NCBI RefSeq assembly: GCF_947169325.1
Contig: NZ_CAMVPN010000012.1
Location: 1 to 41,057 of the forward strand
Direction of reading: 5' to 3'
Length of the DNA stretch: 41,057 nt
From: an uncultured Methanobrevibacter sp.
GTDB lineage: Archaea; Methanobacteriota; Methanobacteria; Methanobacteriales; Methanobacteriaceae
Shown: piece by piece, positions 8,870 through 17,957 of the stretch
Numbering within the stretch: position 1 is the stretch's first letter
Layout: each line of letters opens with the position of its first letter
Program-made: the position numbers and the translations under genes
The notes under the pieces: generated by a model
Told to the model about the DNA's origin: nothing
What the model saw: the letters and a program-made list of their open reading frames with translations, nothing else
Database searches by the model: none

Positions 8870-10659
8870 TATGCCACCTCATTTTTAACTTTCCATTGAA
8901 TTGACCGGTTGAATTCATCCCACATCCTTGAATATAGACCTTTGCTTTCAACCAATGAATCATGGTTTCCTTCCTCTACGATCCTTCCGTTGTCAACCAC
9001 ATAGATCTTATCGACATTCTTGACTGTTGACAGCCTGTGGGCAATCATTATTACTGTCTTGTCCTTGGTAATCTCTGAAATTGCCTTTTGAATCATATAT
9101 TCGTTTTCAGGGTCTGCCAATGCGGTTGCCTCATCCAAAATGATGATTGGAGCATCTTTTAGAATCGCTCTTGCAAGCGCTATCCTTTGCTGCTGGCCTC
9201 CAGATAGATAAGTTCCTTCAGACCCAATAACAGTGTCAATTCCATCAGGCAGTTCCCCAATGATGTCATCGCATTGTGCCAGATGAAGGGCATTCAACAC
9301 GTCACTTCTTGAGGCGCCTCTGCGACCTATTGCAACATTATTGTAGATTGAATCCTTAAATAAGGTAGTATTTTGGAAAACGAAGGAAATGTTTTCCATG
9401 AGCTCCCTTGTTGAAATGTCCCTTACATCAACATCACCTACTTTTATGCTTCCGCTTCCCACATCCCAAAACCTTGGAATCAGGGAAGCTATTGTTGTCT
9501 TTCCGCCGCCTGACGGGCCGACCAGTGCAACAGAATCGTTTTCGTTGATTTTGAGATTGACATCATTAAGGATGTGCTCATCAGAGTCCGTCTTTTCATA
9601 GTCAAAGAAGACCCTTTCAAATTCTATTGAATGGTTTTTAGGTTTTTGTGGATTTGTTGCTTCGGCTAAGGGTTCCTCATTCAATATAGCTTCAATGCCT
9701 TCCATGGCATGGCTTGCAAGCATCCAATCCTGTGAAACTGTCATGATTCTGTTCATCATGACTGCACAGATTGGAGTGAATATGATGTAGAACATGAAGT
9801 TTGCAAAGAACCTTACGTCAACGACAGTTCCTGCAAGCAGTATCCCTGCAGGGATTAGCAAAGCGAAAAAACCGTTGATGGAAACTGTAAATGCAGTCAT
9901 CGGAAGCTGTGTTGAAAGAGAATACTCTGCTGAGAACTTTCCATAGTTTCTGATTGCATCAATGAAATTCTTGAATGAATAGACACTTTGCTGGAATGCC
10001 TTTGTAACCGGAATTCCCCGGACATACTCCACCGCTTCACCGTTCATCTTTTCCAGATAGTTTTGGTATTCCACCATGAGGTTCTGTGATTCGGATGAAA
10101 ACATCGGATACATGAATGCAAAGCATAAGATTATTGGAATGAGACAGACAAATCCAAGCAGCCAATCGAAACTGAACAGCAATATCAAAAATACTATCGG
10201 AGTCACGATAGCTCCTGTCAAATCAAACAGTTGGTGTGCGAGAAATGTTTCTGTCTTTGTAGTGCTGTAATCTATTACCTTTCTTAGCCCGCCGCTTGTG
10301 TGATTTGAAAAGTATCCTAACGGCAACTTGAGAAGATGCTTCATGGCAGCATCCTTCATGTTCTTTTCGTTTTTGAATGCTGAAAGGTGAGTTCCCATCA
10401 AACCGAAAAAGTTCAATGCGATTCCCAAAACGGCAAATGTGAAGGCACTTATTGCATAGATTTCCAGGTTCTGTGCCTTTGTGAAATCTGGAGCAACCGC
10501 CAAAAGCGCATTTACTACCTCCCAAATGTATATGAATGGAACCAATAGGCAAATTGCACTTAAAGCGGACAATATCATACCAAGAATGGTGAGATATTTG
10601 TAATTTCCAGAATAGTTCAATAATCTAATAAACTTGTTTTTACTTCGAGTATTTGACAT
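8869..10659 (-). CDS. ABC half-transporter (membrane and ATPase fused), first subunit
   Basis: A 596-residue exporter-fold ABC protein, partner of the next gene. It has about six membrane helices in residues 20-310 and an ATPase domain with Walker A GPSGGGKTT, signature LSGGQQQR, 'IIILDEATA' Walker B and the switch His in 'MIAHRLS'. The Walker B is followed by ADPEN, where many family members have a longer D-loop SALDxE, so the D-loop here is slightly divergent. AAGGAG lies 7 nt before the ATG. It heads an operon of five genes, with the TTTAGG/CCTAAA palindrome about 30 bp upstream. The nearest named relatives I can suggest are YbtPQ/IrtAB-like siderophore transporters, by context rather than by motif. 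Confidence 0.9.
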   Translation of the reverse strand: MSNTRSKNKFIRLLNYSGNYKYLTILGMILSALSAICLLVPFIYIWEVVNALLAVAPDFTKAQNLEIYAISAFTFAVLGIALNFFGLMGTHLSAFKNEKNMKDAAMKHLLKLPLGYFSNHTSGGLRKVIDYSTTKTETFLAHQLFDLTGAIVTPIVFLILLFSFDWLLGFVCLIPIILCFAFMYPMFSSESQNLMVEYQNYLEKMNGEAVEYVRGIPVTKAFQQSVYSFKNFIDAIRNYGKFSAEYSLSTQLPMTAFTVSINGFFALLIPAGILLAGTVVDVRFFANFMFYIIFTPICAVMMNRIMTVSQDWMLASHAMEGIEAILNEEPLAEATNPQKPKNHSIEFERVFFDYEKTDSDEHILNDVNLKINENDSVALVGPSGGGKTTIASLIPRFWDVGSGSIKVGDVDVRDISTRELMENISFVFQNTTLFKDSIYNNVAIGRRGASRSDVLNALHLAQCDDIIGELPDGIDTVIGSEGTYLSGGQQQRIALARAILKDAPIIILDEATALADPENEYMIQKAISEITKDKTVIMIAHRLSTVKNVDKIYVVDNGRIVEEGNHDSLVESKGLYSRMWDEFNRSIQWKVKNEVA

Positions 10660-10689
10660 GATAAACTCCTTACAATTGATTTAATAAAA

Positions 10690-10705
10690 TTTAGGTTTAC
10701 CTAAA
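10690..10705 (-). promoter_or_regulatory. DtxR-like operator of the half-transporter/ECF operon
   Basis: TTTAGGT-TT-ACCTAAA is a perfect inverted repeat of 7-bp half-sites. It is the same element as at 3315-3330 (six matching bases per half-site and the same centre spacing). On the minus strand it lies just after an AT-rich TTTTAAAT stretch (about 10706-10716), so it would cover the transcription start of the operon. The rest of 10660-10885 is strongly AT-rich and has no gene. That a DtxR/IdeR-family repressor binds here is inference from the TTAGG half-sites. Confidence 0.6.
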
Positions 10706-10885
10706 AATTTAAAATAACCAAAAAAGACACTTCCTTTAAAATTTTTTAAAAATAAAATAAAAGAGTTAATTTAGCTATTAATTAAAAAACAAATTAAATA
10801 AACCGATATTCAGATAAATATTTGATTAAAATTAGTATATAAAGTTATTTGAACTGAAAAGTCAAAAAGTATACCAAAAAGACAA

Positions 10886-11830
10886 CTAATGTTTCTGATA
10901 CTCAGAAGGTGTGCAGCCGACATAATCCTTAAATGCCTGGCCGAATTTGGACGGCGAGGAATATCCCACCATCTTTGATATCTCGGAGATATTATAATCT
11001 CCATCTTCAATCAGCCTGCATGCATAATCAAGCCGATACTCCTTTCTCCACTTTATAATCGGCTTTCCATACACTTCCTTAAAGCAGTTCTTCAAAGTTG
11101 TTTTGCTGACAGAGTATTTGTCTGCAAGTTCATCAAGTGTGATTTTTCCATCCAAATCACCCATCAAATCATTTTTTACACTTTCAACCATGTCAACCTG
11201 TTTTTTGGAAAGGGAAACAGATTCATTTTTAGCGAATTTGGTGATGGAGAAAAACAGCAGAAGTTCTATGCATTTCAATTTAAAGTATGGTTTCTTTATT
11301 CTTTCATCAACATCATAGAGCTCACCGATGACATGATCTATCCTTTCATTTGAGCGGATGAGCATATAACCTTGGGACCTTTCCAAATCCTCGTAAAACT
11401 CAATCAAATCAATATCCGGAACATATCCCTTAATGTGTTCACTAGCAACATCCACATCCATGAAAATCTCCAAACCGTTATAATAACCCAAAGGAAAATC
11501 TGACAATGTCTTTGTCGAATCATAGACACTTATGCACAAATCCCCATCTCCAAAATAGACCAGCTTGTCTTCACCGACCATATATGCATATCTGCCTTTA
11601 GAGCAATGATTAATCTGAAGCAAACGGGAAGGCAGTTCCTCTTCTGTAAACACCGCATCATAATTATCAACGCAGATATCGATGAATGCCAAAATGATTC
11701 CTGGAAACAGAGAATATGTTTCGAGCTTTCCATAGTTGCCCAAATCAATGGTTTTCTTAATTCCTTCATCATTAATTGTAAAGTCAGATAAGAAAACATT
11801 GTCGAATAACCCATAGAGATTTTCATTCAT
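10886..11830 (-). CDS. AraC-family transcriptional regulator
   Basis: A 314-residue regulator. The C-terminal 90 residues form the AraC/XylS double helix-turn-helix. The first helix pair is 'TLDELADKYSVSKTTLKNCFKEVYG' (about 231-255), and the second 'NISEISKMVGYSSPSKFGQAFKDYVGCTPSEYQK' (280-313) ends with the typical family signature. The N-terminal 200 residues would be the ligand-sensing part and resemble the YbtA/PchR type only loosely. No ribosome binding site precedes the ATG, while a TTTAAATAATATT element lies about 25 bp upstream, fitting a leaderless transcript. It sits directly before the half-transporter/ECF operon on the same strand, like YbtA-type activators of siderophore loci, so it probably controls that operon in response to the imported ligand. 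AraC proteins are uncommon in archaea, which hints at bacterial origin. Confidence 0.9.
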   Translation of the reverse strand: MNENLYGLFDNVFLSDFTINDEGIKKTIDLGNYGKLETYSLFPGIILAFIDICVDNYDAVFTEEELPSRLLQINHCSKGRYAYMVGEDKLVYFGDGDLCISVYDSTKTLSDFPLGYYNGLEIFMDVDVASEHIKGYVPDIDLIEFYEDLERSQGYMLIRSNERIDHVIGELYDVDERIKKPYFKLKCIELLLFFSITKFAKNESVSLSKKQVDMVESVKNDLMGDLDGKITLDELADKYSVSKTTLKNCFKEVYGKPIIKWRKEYRLDYACRLIEDGDYNISEISKMVGYSSPSKFGQAFKDYVGCTPSEYQKH

Positions 11831-11960
11831 GAGATTAGTTTAACTTCAATATTATTTAAATTTAAAAAAAATGTAAAATAAAATTTTGTTTTAAGCATTA
11901 ACCTTTTCAAATATTTCACCTAATTTTTCAAAATAAAGAAAGATATAAAACATTTCAAAA

Positions 11961-11980
11961 CATATATTTATATTATAATA
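11961..11980 (+). promoter_or_regulatory. Probable promoter of the hisA operon
   Basis: A TATA-rich stretch (ATATATTTATATTATAA) lies 23-40 bp ahead of the hisA start, between the divergent AraC gene and hisA. Its position suits a short-leader transcript; AGGA at 11990-11993 then serves as the ribosome binding site. No operator-like palindrome is seen. Confidence 0.4.
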
Positions 11981-12002
11981 AAATTGTACAGGAAAAATGC
12001 AA

Positions 12003-12746
12003 ATGTCATTCAATAAAGATGAAATGTTAATAATGCCTGCTGTGGATATCAAGAATGGAAAATGCGTGCAGCTCGTTCAAGGAGAACCTGGAAGTGAAAT
12101 GGTTGAAATTGAAAATCCTGAACTTGTTGCCAGACACTGGGAGGATTTGGGAGCTAAAAACATCCATGTAATTGACCTTGACGGAACAATAAATGGAGTT
12201 GCAAGCTTCGATATCATCAAAAAAATCCTCAAAGAGGTTTCAGTTCCGATTCAGCTCGGCGGAGGAATTAGGAGCATGGAATATGCTCGCCAGTTGTTGG
12301 ATCTTGATATTGAAAGAATAATCATTGGAACAATGGGCATAAAAAATCCCAAAACCATCGAAGAGCTTTCAGATGAATACGGATCAGATAGAATCATGAT
12401 TTCCCTTGACAGCAAGGACAACAAGGTCGTAATCAAAGGCTGGCAGGAAAAGATTGACAAATCCCCGACAGAACTCTCCCAGGAGTTCAAGGACCATGGA
12501 GCCGGAAGCATCCTATTCACAAACGTTGATGTTGAAGGCCTTTTGGGCGGATTTTACACAGAACCTGTCGAAGAACTTAAAAAGTCCGTTGATATCCCAA
12601 TAGTGTATTCAGGCGGAGTAACAACAATTGATGATTTAAAATTATTGAATGAAAGTGGTGTGGACGGCGTTGTAATCGGTTCTGCACTTTATACTGACAA
12701 GATTGATTTGACTGAAGCTTTAAAATATCAGAAGAGAGGAAATTAA
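12003..12746 (+). CDS. hisA: ProFAR isomerase HisA
   Basis: A 247-residue TIM-barrel protein that isomerises N'-[(5'-phosphoribosyl)formimino]-5-aminoimidazole-4-carboxamide ribonucleotide in histidine synthesis. Diagnostic segments are 'IMPAVDIKNGKCVQLVQG' with the catalytic Asp of strand 1, 'HVIDLDGT', 'QLGGGIRS', the second catalytic Asp region 'FTNVDVEG', and the phosphate-binding 'YSGGV' and 'VVIGSALY' loops. The in-frame ATG at 11997 is rejected because the AGGA site is only 3 nt away; at 12003 the spacing is normal. It is the first gene of a run with ribL, argC, a flavodoxin and pyrI. No other his genes are near, as is common in methanogens, where his genes are dispersed. Confidence 0.95.
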   Translation: MSFNKDEMLIMPAVDIKNGKCVQLVQGEPGSEMVEIENPELVARHWEDLGAKNIHVIDLDGTINGVASFDIIKKILKEVSVPIQLGGGIRSMEYARQLLDLDIERIIIGTMGIKNPKTIEELSDEYGSDRIMISLDSKDNKVVIKGWQEKIDKSPTELSQEFKDHGAGSILFTNVDVEGLLGGFYTEPVEELKKSVDIPIVYSGGVTTIDDLKLLNESGVDGVVIGSALYTDKIDLTEALKYQKRGN

Positions 12747-13211
12747 ATGAAAAAAGTAATGGCAACCGGAACATTCGACATACTCCACCCAGGACACGGG
12801 GTTTATCTTGAAGAATCCAAAAAGCTTGGTGGTGAAGATGCCCGACTTTATGTTGTTGTGGCGCGTGATTCCACAGTCGAAAGGAGAAAGAGAGTTCCGA
12901 TTGTTGGCGAAGACCAACGTTTAGAATTGATAAAAATGTTAAAGCCCGTAGACGAGGCATATCTCGGTGATGCAAACGGTGACGTGTTCAAGATTGTTCA
13001 TGAAATCGACCCGGACATAATCACCGTCGGTGCGGACCAGAACCATGACATTTCAAAACTGCAGGCTGCAATCGACAAAAGAGGCCTGAAGGCAAAGGCA
13101 ATACGTGTTGAAAAATATCGAGATTGCGAGCTTGACAGCAGTTGCAAAATCATCAGAAAAATACAGAATACAGATTTCGAAGGAAAAATAATGGATCATT
13201 GTGAAGATTAA
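12747..13211 (+). CDS. ribL: Archaeal FAD synthetase RibL
   Basis: A 154-residue nucleotidyltransferase that adenylates FMN to FAD, the archaeal replacement for the bacterial RibF activity. It shows the cytidylyltransferase-like motifs '[18 protein letters not shown]' with the HxGH nucleotide site (residues 14-17), 'VVARD', and the '[12 protein letters not shown]' stretch. Two Cys in the C-terminal part (CELDSSCK) correspond to those reported for RibL. Length matches the family. It follows hisA with no gap beyond the stop; the ribosome binding site GAGG lies within the last hisA codons. FAD output would suit the flavoproteins nearby, but that link is not needed. Confidence 0.92.
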   Translation: MKKVMATGTFDILHPGHGVYLEESKKLGGEDARLYVVVARDSTVERRKRVPIVGEDQRLELIKMLKPVDEAYLGDANGDVFKIVHEIDPDIITVGADQNHDISKLQAAIDKRGLKAKAIRVEKYRDCELDSSCKIIRKIQNTDFEGKIMDHCED

Positions 13212-13224
13212 GGAGATTATCAAA

Positions 13225-14247
13225 ATGTTTAAAGTAGCTATTATAGGAGCAAGTGGATATACTGGTGGAGAACTTTTAAGAATGCTTTTAAACCATCCTG
13301 AAGTGGAAGTGACAGACATCACTTCAAGGCAGTACGACGGCACCCCTGCACACAAAATTCACCCACACATAAGGGATTCTGGCCTTGTTTTCAAAAACAA
13401 AAGCCCTGCAGATTTGGATGCTGATGTGGTGTTTACTGCAACACCTCACGGAGCGTCAATGAAAATCGTTCCTGAAATCCTTGATACAGGTGCAAAAGTT
13501 GTTGACCTGAGTGGGGACTACAGATACAGGGACACTGAAGTCTATGAAAAATGGTACGGCATGGAACACACCGACAAGGAAAACAAAGGCGCTTTTGGGC
13601 TTCCTGAGCTCTACCGTGACGAAATCAAAAAGGCAAATCTCGTTGCAAACCCAGGATGCTTCCCGACAGGTGCAATACTGTCATCATATCCACTGGTTAA
13701 AAATGATTTGGTTGATAGAATAATCATTGATTCAAAAACAGGAGTCAGCGGAGCTGGCGTGAATCCTTCAGCAACCACACATTATCCGAACATTGCCGAT
13801 AACGTTAATCCATATAAAATTTCTTCACACAGGCACATGTCTGAAATCCAGCAGGAACTGAAAGGCTTTGAAGGAGTCAAGGTTTCATTCACACCTCACC
13901 TGGTGCCGGTCATAAGGGGAATCCAAACCACAAGCCACAGCTTTTTGAATGATGAGAACACAGACATTACCGCTGAAGAAATCAGAAAACTATATGAAAA
14001 GGAATATGGAGGAGAATTCTTTATCAAACTTATGGATGAAGGGGAAATCCCACACTTGAGTTCAGTGAGAGGATCCAACTTCGTGCACATCGGCGGATTT
14101 GAAATTGACGAGACCGGAAGAATTGTCATGCTTTCAGCCATTGACAATCTCGTCAAAGGAGCATCAGGTCAGGCCATACAGAACATGAACATCATCCTCG
14201 GCATCGAAGAAACCGCAGGACTGACACACTTCGGCCTTCATCCTTAA
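13225..14247 (+). CDS. argC: N-acetyl-gamma-glutamyl-phosphate reductase ArgC
   Basis: A 340-residue NADPH-dependent reductase that converts N-acetyl-glutamyl-5-phosphate to the semialdehyde in arginine synthesis. It has the N-terminal nucleotide fold '[18 protein letters not shown]', the catalytic Cys in '[10 protein letters not shown]', 'KTGVSGAG', and the substrate-site His in 'PHLVPVIRG'. I set the start at 13225 because AGGAG (13211-13215) stands 9 nt before it; an in-frame ATG at 13201 lies inside the end of ribL. It is the third gene of the hisA-ribL-argC run. Confidence 0.95.
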   Translation: MFKVAIIGASGYTGGELLRMLLNHPEVEVTDITSRQYDGTPAHKIHPHIRDSGLVFKNKSPADLDADVVFTATPHGASMKIVPEILDTGAKVVDLSGDYRYRDTEVYEKWYGMEHTDKENKGAFGLPELYRDEIKKANLVANPGCFPTGAILSSYPLVKNDLVDRIIIDSKTGVSGAGVNPSATTHYPNIADNVNPYKISSHRHMSEIQQELKGFEGVKVSFTPHLVPVIRGIQTTSHSFLNDENTDITAEEIRKLYEKEYGGEFFIKLMDEGEIPHLSSVRGSNFVHIGGFEIDETGRIVMLSAIDNLVKGASGQAIQNMNIILGIEETAGLTHFGLHP

Positions 14248-14276
14248 ACAAATTTATTTGAAGAGAGGGGAGAAAA

Positions 14277-14771
14277 ATGGCAACATTGATTATTTATTAC
14301 TCACTAGGAGGAAAAACAGATTTGGTTGCTAAAACATTAGCTAAACATTTGAATGGAGATTTAGTTAGAATTCATGATATGAAACAACGTAATGGTATTA
14401 AAAACAAGTTCTTATCCTCAATAAATGCATTCAGAGAAACAAAAACAACAATAGTTCCTGCAAACGTCGACATTACAGACTATGACACCATATACTTCGG
14501 AACACCTACATGGATGGGAAATCCGACTCCGGCAATACTTACAATAATCGACAGATGCAACCTGAGGGGAAAGGATGCAATCGTATTTGCTACAATGGAT
14601 GCAAACCGTGGAGACACCAACGTCAAAAGACTAGAGGAAAAGGTCAGGATGCGCGGAGCTAGAGTCATTGAAAGCTTTACAATTGCAACCAAAGGCAAAG
14701 CTCCAGAACAACTGATTAAAGATACCGAAGCTATAATCGAAATGAAAGATTTGAAAATGTATAGAAGGTAG
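14277..14771 (+). CDS. Flavodoxin family protein
   Basis: A 164-residue flavodoxin-like fold protein, soluble. The N-terminal '[19 protein letters not shown]' is the FMN phosphate-binding loop after strand 1, followed by '[19 protein letters not shown]' (residues about 65-85), which is the flavin-stacking 50s/60s loop with an aromatic Trp. It could carry electrons or be an NAD(P)H:quinone/flavin reductase relative; the substrate is unknown. It is preceded by GAGAGGGGA and sits 29 bp after argC and 5 bp before pyrI, so it is probably cotranscribed. Single short flavodoxins of this kind are common in Methanobacteriales. Confidence 0.85.
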   Translation: MATLIIYYSLGGKTDLVAKTLAKHLNGDLVRIHDMKQRNGIKNKFLSSINAFRETKTTIVPANVDITDYDTIYFGTPTWMGNPTPAILTIIDRCNLRGKDAIVFATMDANRGDTNVKRLEEKVRMRGARVIESFTIATKGKAPEQLIKDTEAIIEMKDLKMYRR

Positions 14772-14776
14772 TTCAT

Positions 14777-15256
14777 ATGGCCAATAAAGACAAGACAGAA
14801 TTAAAAATCAAGGCAATTGAAAACGGTACCGTAATCGACCACATTACTGCAAACAAATCCCTGCATATCCTGAAGATTCTAGGCCTTCCGGACAGTGAAA
14901 CAAAAAACGTTACAATAGCAATGAACGTTTCATCTTCCGAAATCGGAAGAAAGGATATTGTTAAAATTGAAAACAGGGAATTGGACCATTCTGAACTTAG
15001 TCAGATTGCATTGATTGCTCCTAAAGCTACAATCAACATTATAAGAAACTTCGAACCGGTTAAAAAACATAAAATCATGCTTCCGGAAACAGTGACTTCA
15101 ATCATCAAATGCACAAATCCGAAATGCATTACTAACTTCGCCAATGAACCTATAACACCTAAGTTCAAGGTCATTGAAGAATATCCTCCTGTTGTAAGGT
15201 GCCATTACTGTGAAAAACTGATACAGACAGAAGACATCGACAAACAGTTCGAATGA
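14777..15256 (+). CDS. pyrI: Aspartate carbamoyltransferase regulatory chain PyrI
   Basis: A 159-residue allosteric chain that binds nucleotides and holds the catalytic PyrB trimers together. The N-terminal domain carries '[28 protein letters not shown]', typical of PyrI, and the C-terminal zinc domain shows the Cys pairs in 'KCTNPKCI' and '[10 protein letters not shown]'. The length fits the family (about 150). pyrB is not in this window, so it lies elsewhere. The start follows AAGGT, 5 bp after the flavodoxin stop. It ends 5 bp before the end of the convergent GMC-type gene. Confidence 0.95.
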   Translation: MANKDKTELKIKAIENGTVIDHITANKSLHILKILGLPDSETKNVTIAMNVSSSEIGRKDIVKIENRELDHSELSQIALIAPKATINIIRNFEPVKKHKIMLPETVTSIIKCTNPKCITNFANEPITPKFKVIEEYPPVVRCHYCEKLIQTEDIDKQFE

Positions 15257-15261
15257 ATATT

Positions 15262-16464
15262 CTAGTACATCAATAGATAATCGGCCAATCTTTTTGCAAG
15301 TGCAAGTATTGTTAATATAGGTGGCTTTCCGGGTGCTATTGGCAATACGCTTGCATCACACACATACAGATTGGGAATTTCAGTTTCAAGATTGCTGTCA
15401 ACAACCTTTCCAATTGCCGCTGTTCCACCAGGATGCGCTCCCCTATACACTGTTGAGCAAATAGTATTCGGGTCAACTCCCGCTTTTTCCAAAATGAATC
15501 CTGCAGTGGCAACTCCTTCTGCCAGCAGTCTTATGTCATTAATAGTATTTACTTTATTAACAAAACCGTCGCCACTGACATATCCCTTAGCGTCATCACG
15601 TGTCTTGACCATGATTGAGAGAATGTCCTTGGCTTCAATAGGCTGGCCGTCCTCGTTGATAAATGTCGAAAAGTGAGGGGAGAGAACAAAGTTTCTTCCA
15701 ACCACCAAACCTGCCATCTGAACTTCACTGTTGAAGTTAATGTCTTTTAGATATCCTCCGACAGTTACAAAAGGATCGATGAACAGTTCACGGGCAATTC
15801 CAGTAAGGCCTATTCTTTTAAGTATCATCGCAGACCCTATAGCTCCTGCACACAATATTACCTTTTTTGCCTTGATAACTGATTCTTTTCCATCCTTGAC
15901 ATATTTTACACCACATGCTTCAAGATTACAGAGAATGATATCAATTACCTCAGCATCGCTTATTAGTTCAGCACCTGCTTCAACTGCCTCATCAACGAAG
16001 TCACGTGCGCTCCATTTTGCATTGACGGGACATCCGAATGCACATTTTCCGCATTGGATGCAGTCCTCTTCACGGATTGCCTTCGGCATTTTGCTGACAT
16101 TAAGCCCCAATTCCTTGGCGGCATCCAAAAATAGCTGTGTTCCCTGACCGATATGGGAATCGTCAAGTTCATGAACTCCAACAAGCTCTTCGACATATTC
16201 GTATTCATTTGTCAAATCGATGCCATATTCATGAAGCTCTTCGTCAAGCGCCCTTACCATATTGGCCATTGAAACGATTGTTGAACCGCCGACACAGGTT
16301 GTTGCAAGCAAATCAATTTCAGGAACATATTCATTATAATAGTTGAAAGCCTCTTTTGACTCAATATATGGTCCTTTTTCAACAATAGTGACATTTTTAC
16401 CGTTTTTTGCAAGCTCACGGGCCAATATGCCCCCACCTGCACCAGTACCAACAATTACAATCAT
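15262..16464 (-). CDS. GMC-type FAD oxidoreductase with a 4Fe-4S motif
   Basis: A 400-residue flavoprotein. 'IVIVGTGAGGGILARELAKNGKNVTIVEKG' is the FAD Rossmann loop, 'CVGGSTIVS' the second flavin-contact motif, and 'AHPGGTAAIGKVVD' with 'LYVCDASVLPIAPGKPPILTI' the GMC C-terminal signature with the catalytic His. Unusually for GMC enzymes, a CxxCxxCxxxC motif at 135-145 (C135, C138, C141, C145) should hold a 4Fe-4S cluster. It therefore probably exchanges electrons with a ferredoxin rather than with oxygen, which suits an anaerobe; the alcohol- or polyol-type substrate is unknown. The ATG follows GGTGATTTA. It stands alone on this strand, with a promoter region shared with the divergent tldD gene. 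Confidence 0.85.
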   Translation of the reverse strand: MIVIVGTGAGGGILARELAKNGKNVTIVEKGPYIESKEAFNYYNEYVPEIDLLATTCVGGSTIVSMANMVRALDEELHEYGIDLTNEYEYVEELVGVHELDDSHIGQGTQLFLDAAKELGLNVSKMPKAIREEDCIQCGKCAFGCPVNAKWSARDFVDEAVEAGAELISDAEVIDIILCNLEACGVKYVKDGKESVIKAKKVILCAGAIGSAMILKRIGLTGIARELFIDPFVTVGGYLKDINFNSEVQMAGLVVGRNFVLSPHFSTFINEDGQPIEAKDILSIMVKTRDDAKGYVSGDGFVNKVNTINDIRLLAEGVATAGFILEKAGVDPNTICSTVYRGAHPGGTAAIGKVVDSNLETEIPNLYVCDASVLPIAPGKPPILTILALAKRLADYLLMY

Positions 16465-16586
16465 TAAATCACCTTTATTGATATTATATATTTAAACAAC
16501 TACTATATAAAAAGATATTATAAAATAATGTTTATAAACATCAAAACCAAAATAATAATAGATTAATTCTTAATGAGTGATTAGAA

Positions 16587-17957
16587 ATGGAAGAATATGT
16601 TGATTTATTCGAAAATGTTATTGCAAAAACTTCCAAAAAAGTAGATTACATTGATGTCCGTTCTGGAATTGGTGAAACAACTTCCATATTAATGAAAGAC
16701 GGTAATGTAGATGAAATCAACACAGGAATGAGCTTAGGGGCAAGAATTAGAGTGTTGAATAATGGAGCATGGGGTTTTGCATACACTACAGACTTATCCA
16801 AAATTAATGAAATAACCGAAACCGCAATAAAACTGTCCTCATCACTTAAAGGAGACGTGAAACTGAGTGAAACCGAAGCGGTGAAGGACAAAACCGCAGT
16901 TGACGTAAGAATCCCTTTCAAGGACATCTCAGTTGATGAGAAAAAGGAGATAATGAAAGAAGCCAGCGATGCAGCCACAATCGAAAAGGTGAACAGTACC
17001 ACCATCGGATATGTGGACAGCAAAGTGGATGAGCTTTTCATGAACAGCGAAGGCTCACAGATAGAAGTTGAAACCTCAAGAGTCAGAATGGCCCTGAACG
17101 CTTCTGCAACCGACGGCGAGATAATCCAGTTCGGACATGGCAGCATGGGCGGAGTGAAAGGGTTTGAGGCAATAGCCGACAGAGACATTGAAGAGTTCGG
17201 AAGAAATATCGGTGAAAAGGCTGTAAGATTGCTTGACGCCAAGCCTGCACCTTCAGGCAGATTCCCTGTAATAGCTGACCCTGAACTTACAGGAGTTCTA
17301 ATCCACGAAGCACTGGGACATGCTGTTGAAGGAGATTTGATTTTACAGAACGACTCCATCCTCAAAGGCAGAATGGGAGAGATGATTGCATCCGACATCG
17401 TGAATATCTTTGATGATGCAAGCCTTAAGGAAGGATTCGGATATTATCCATATGACGTTGAAGGAATAAAGACAAAACCTAACCAGCTGGTAAAGGACGG
17501 GAAGCTGGTATCACTTTTAAACTCAAGGGAAACCGCCTCACAATTGGGCATGAAATCATCCGGAAATGCAAGATCAATAATATCCGACAAACCTATTGTA
17601 AGGATGAGCAACACCTACCTTCAGCCAGGAGACATGACATTTGAGGAACTGATTGAAGACATTGACGACGGAATCTATCTTAAAGGTTCAAGAGGAGGGC
17701 AGGTGGACACAGGAAAAGGAATTTTCCAATTCAATGCTGCTGAAGGATACCTGATTGAAAAGGGAGAACTTAAAACCCCTCTAAGGGACGTTTCACTTTC
17801 CGGAAACATCCTTGAAACATTGAAAAACATCGACGCAATCGGAAACGACTTTAAATTAAGCGTCGGATTCTGTGGAAAGGACGGTCAGACCGCTCCGGTA
17901 GGTGACGGAGGACCTCACACAAGGATAATGAATGCACTAGTAGGAGGAATGGGATAA
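16587..17957 (+). CDS. tldD: TldD-family metalloprotease
   Basis: A 456-residue protein of the TldD/PmbA family. The zinc motif HEALGH lies at residues 240-245 with the family's 'VEGD' right after. Other family parts are the N-terminal '[15 protein letters not shown]', '[12 protein letters not shown]', and the C-terminal '[20 protein letters not shown]' and '[15 protein letters not shown]'. TldD works with TldE/PmbA as a heterodimer that degrades short unfolded peptides. No PmbA gene is in the window. GAGTGATT gives the ribosome binding site. The stop overlaps the start of the AMMECR1 gene (TAATG), so the two are coupled. Confidence 0.93.
   Translation: MEEYVDLFENVIAKTSKKVDYIDVRSGIGETTSILMKDGNVDEINTGMSLGARIRVLNNGAWGFAYTTDLSKINEITETAIKLSSSLKGDVKLSETEAVKDKTAVDVRIPFKDISVDEKKEIMKEASDAATIEKVNSTTIGYVDSKVDELFMNSEGSQIEVETSRVRMALNASATDGEIIQFGHGSMGGVKGFEAIADRDIEEFGRNIGEKAVRLLDAKPAPSGRFPVIADPELTGVLIHEALGHAVEGDLILQNDSILKGRMGEMIASDIVNIFDDASLKEGFGYYPYDVEGIKTKPNQLVKDGKLVSLLNSRETASQLGMKSSGNARSIISDKPIVRMSNTYLQPGDMTFEELIEDIDDGIYLKGSRGGQVDTGKGIFQFNAAEGYLIEKGELKTPLRDVSLSGNILETLKNIDAIGNDFKLSVGFCGKDGQTAPVGDGGPHTRIMNALVGGMG

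Noticed and set aside
11997-12002. Earlier hisA start at 11997
   Set aside because: The AGGA site would be only 3 nt away; ATG 12003 has normal spacing and fits the usual family N-terminus.
16646-17398. Long 250-codon frame antisense to tldD
   Set aside because: It lies fully opposite a clear TldD gene, is rich in Ser and low in recognisable motifs, and reflects codon use of the real gene.
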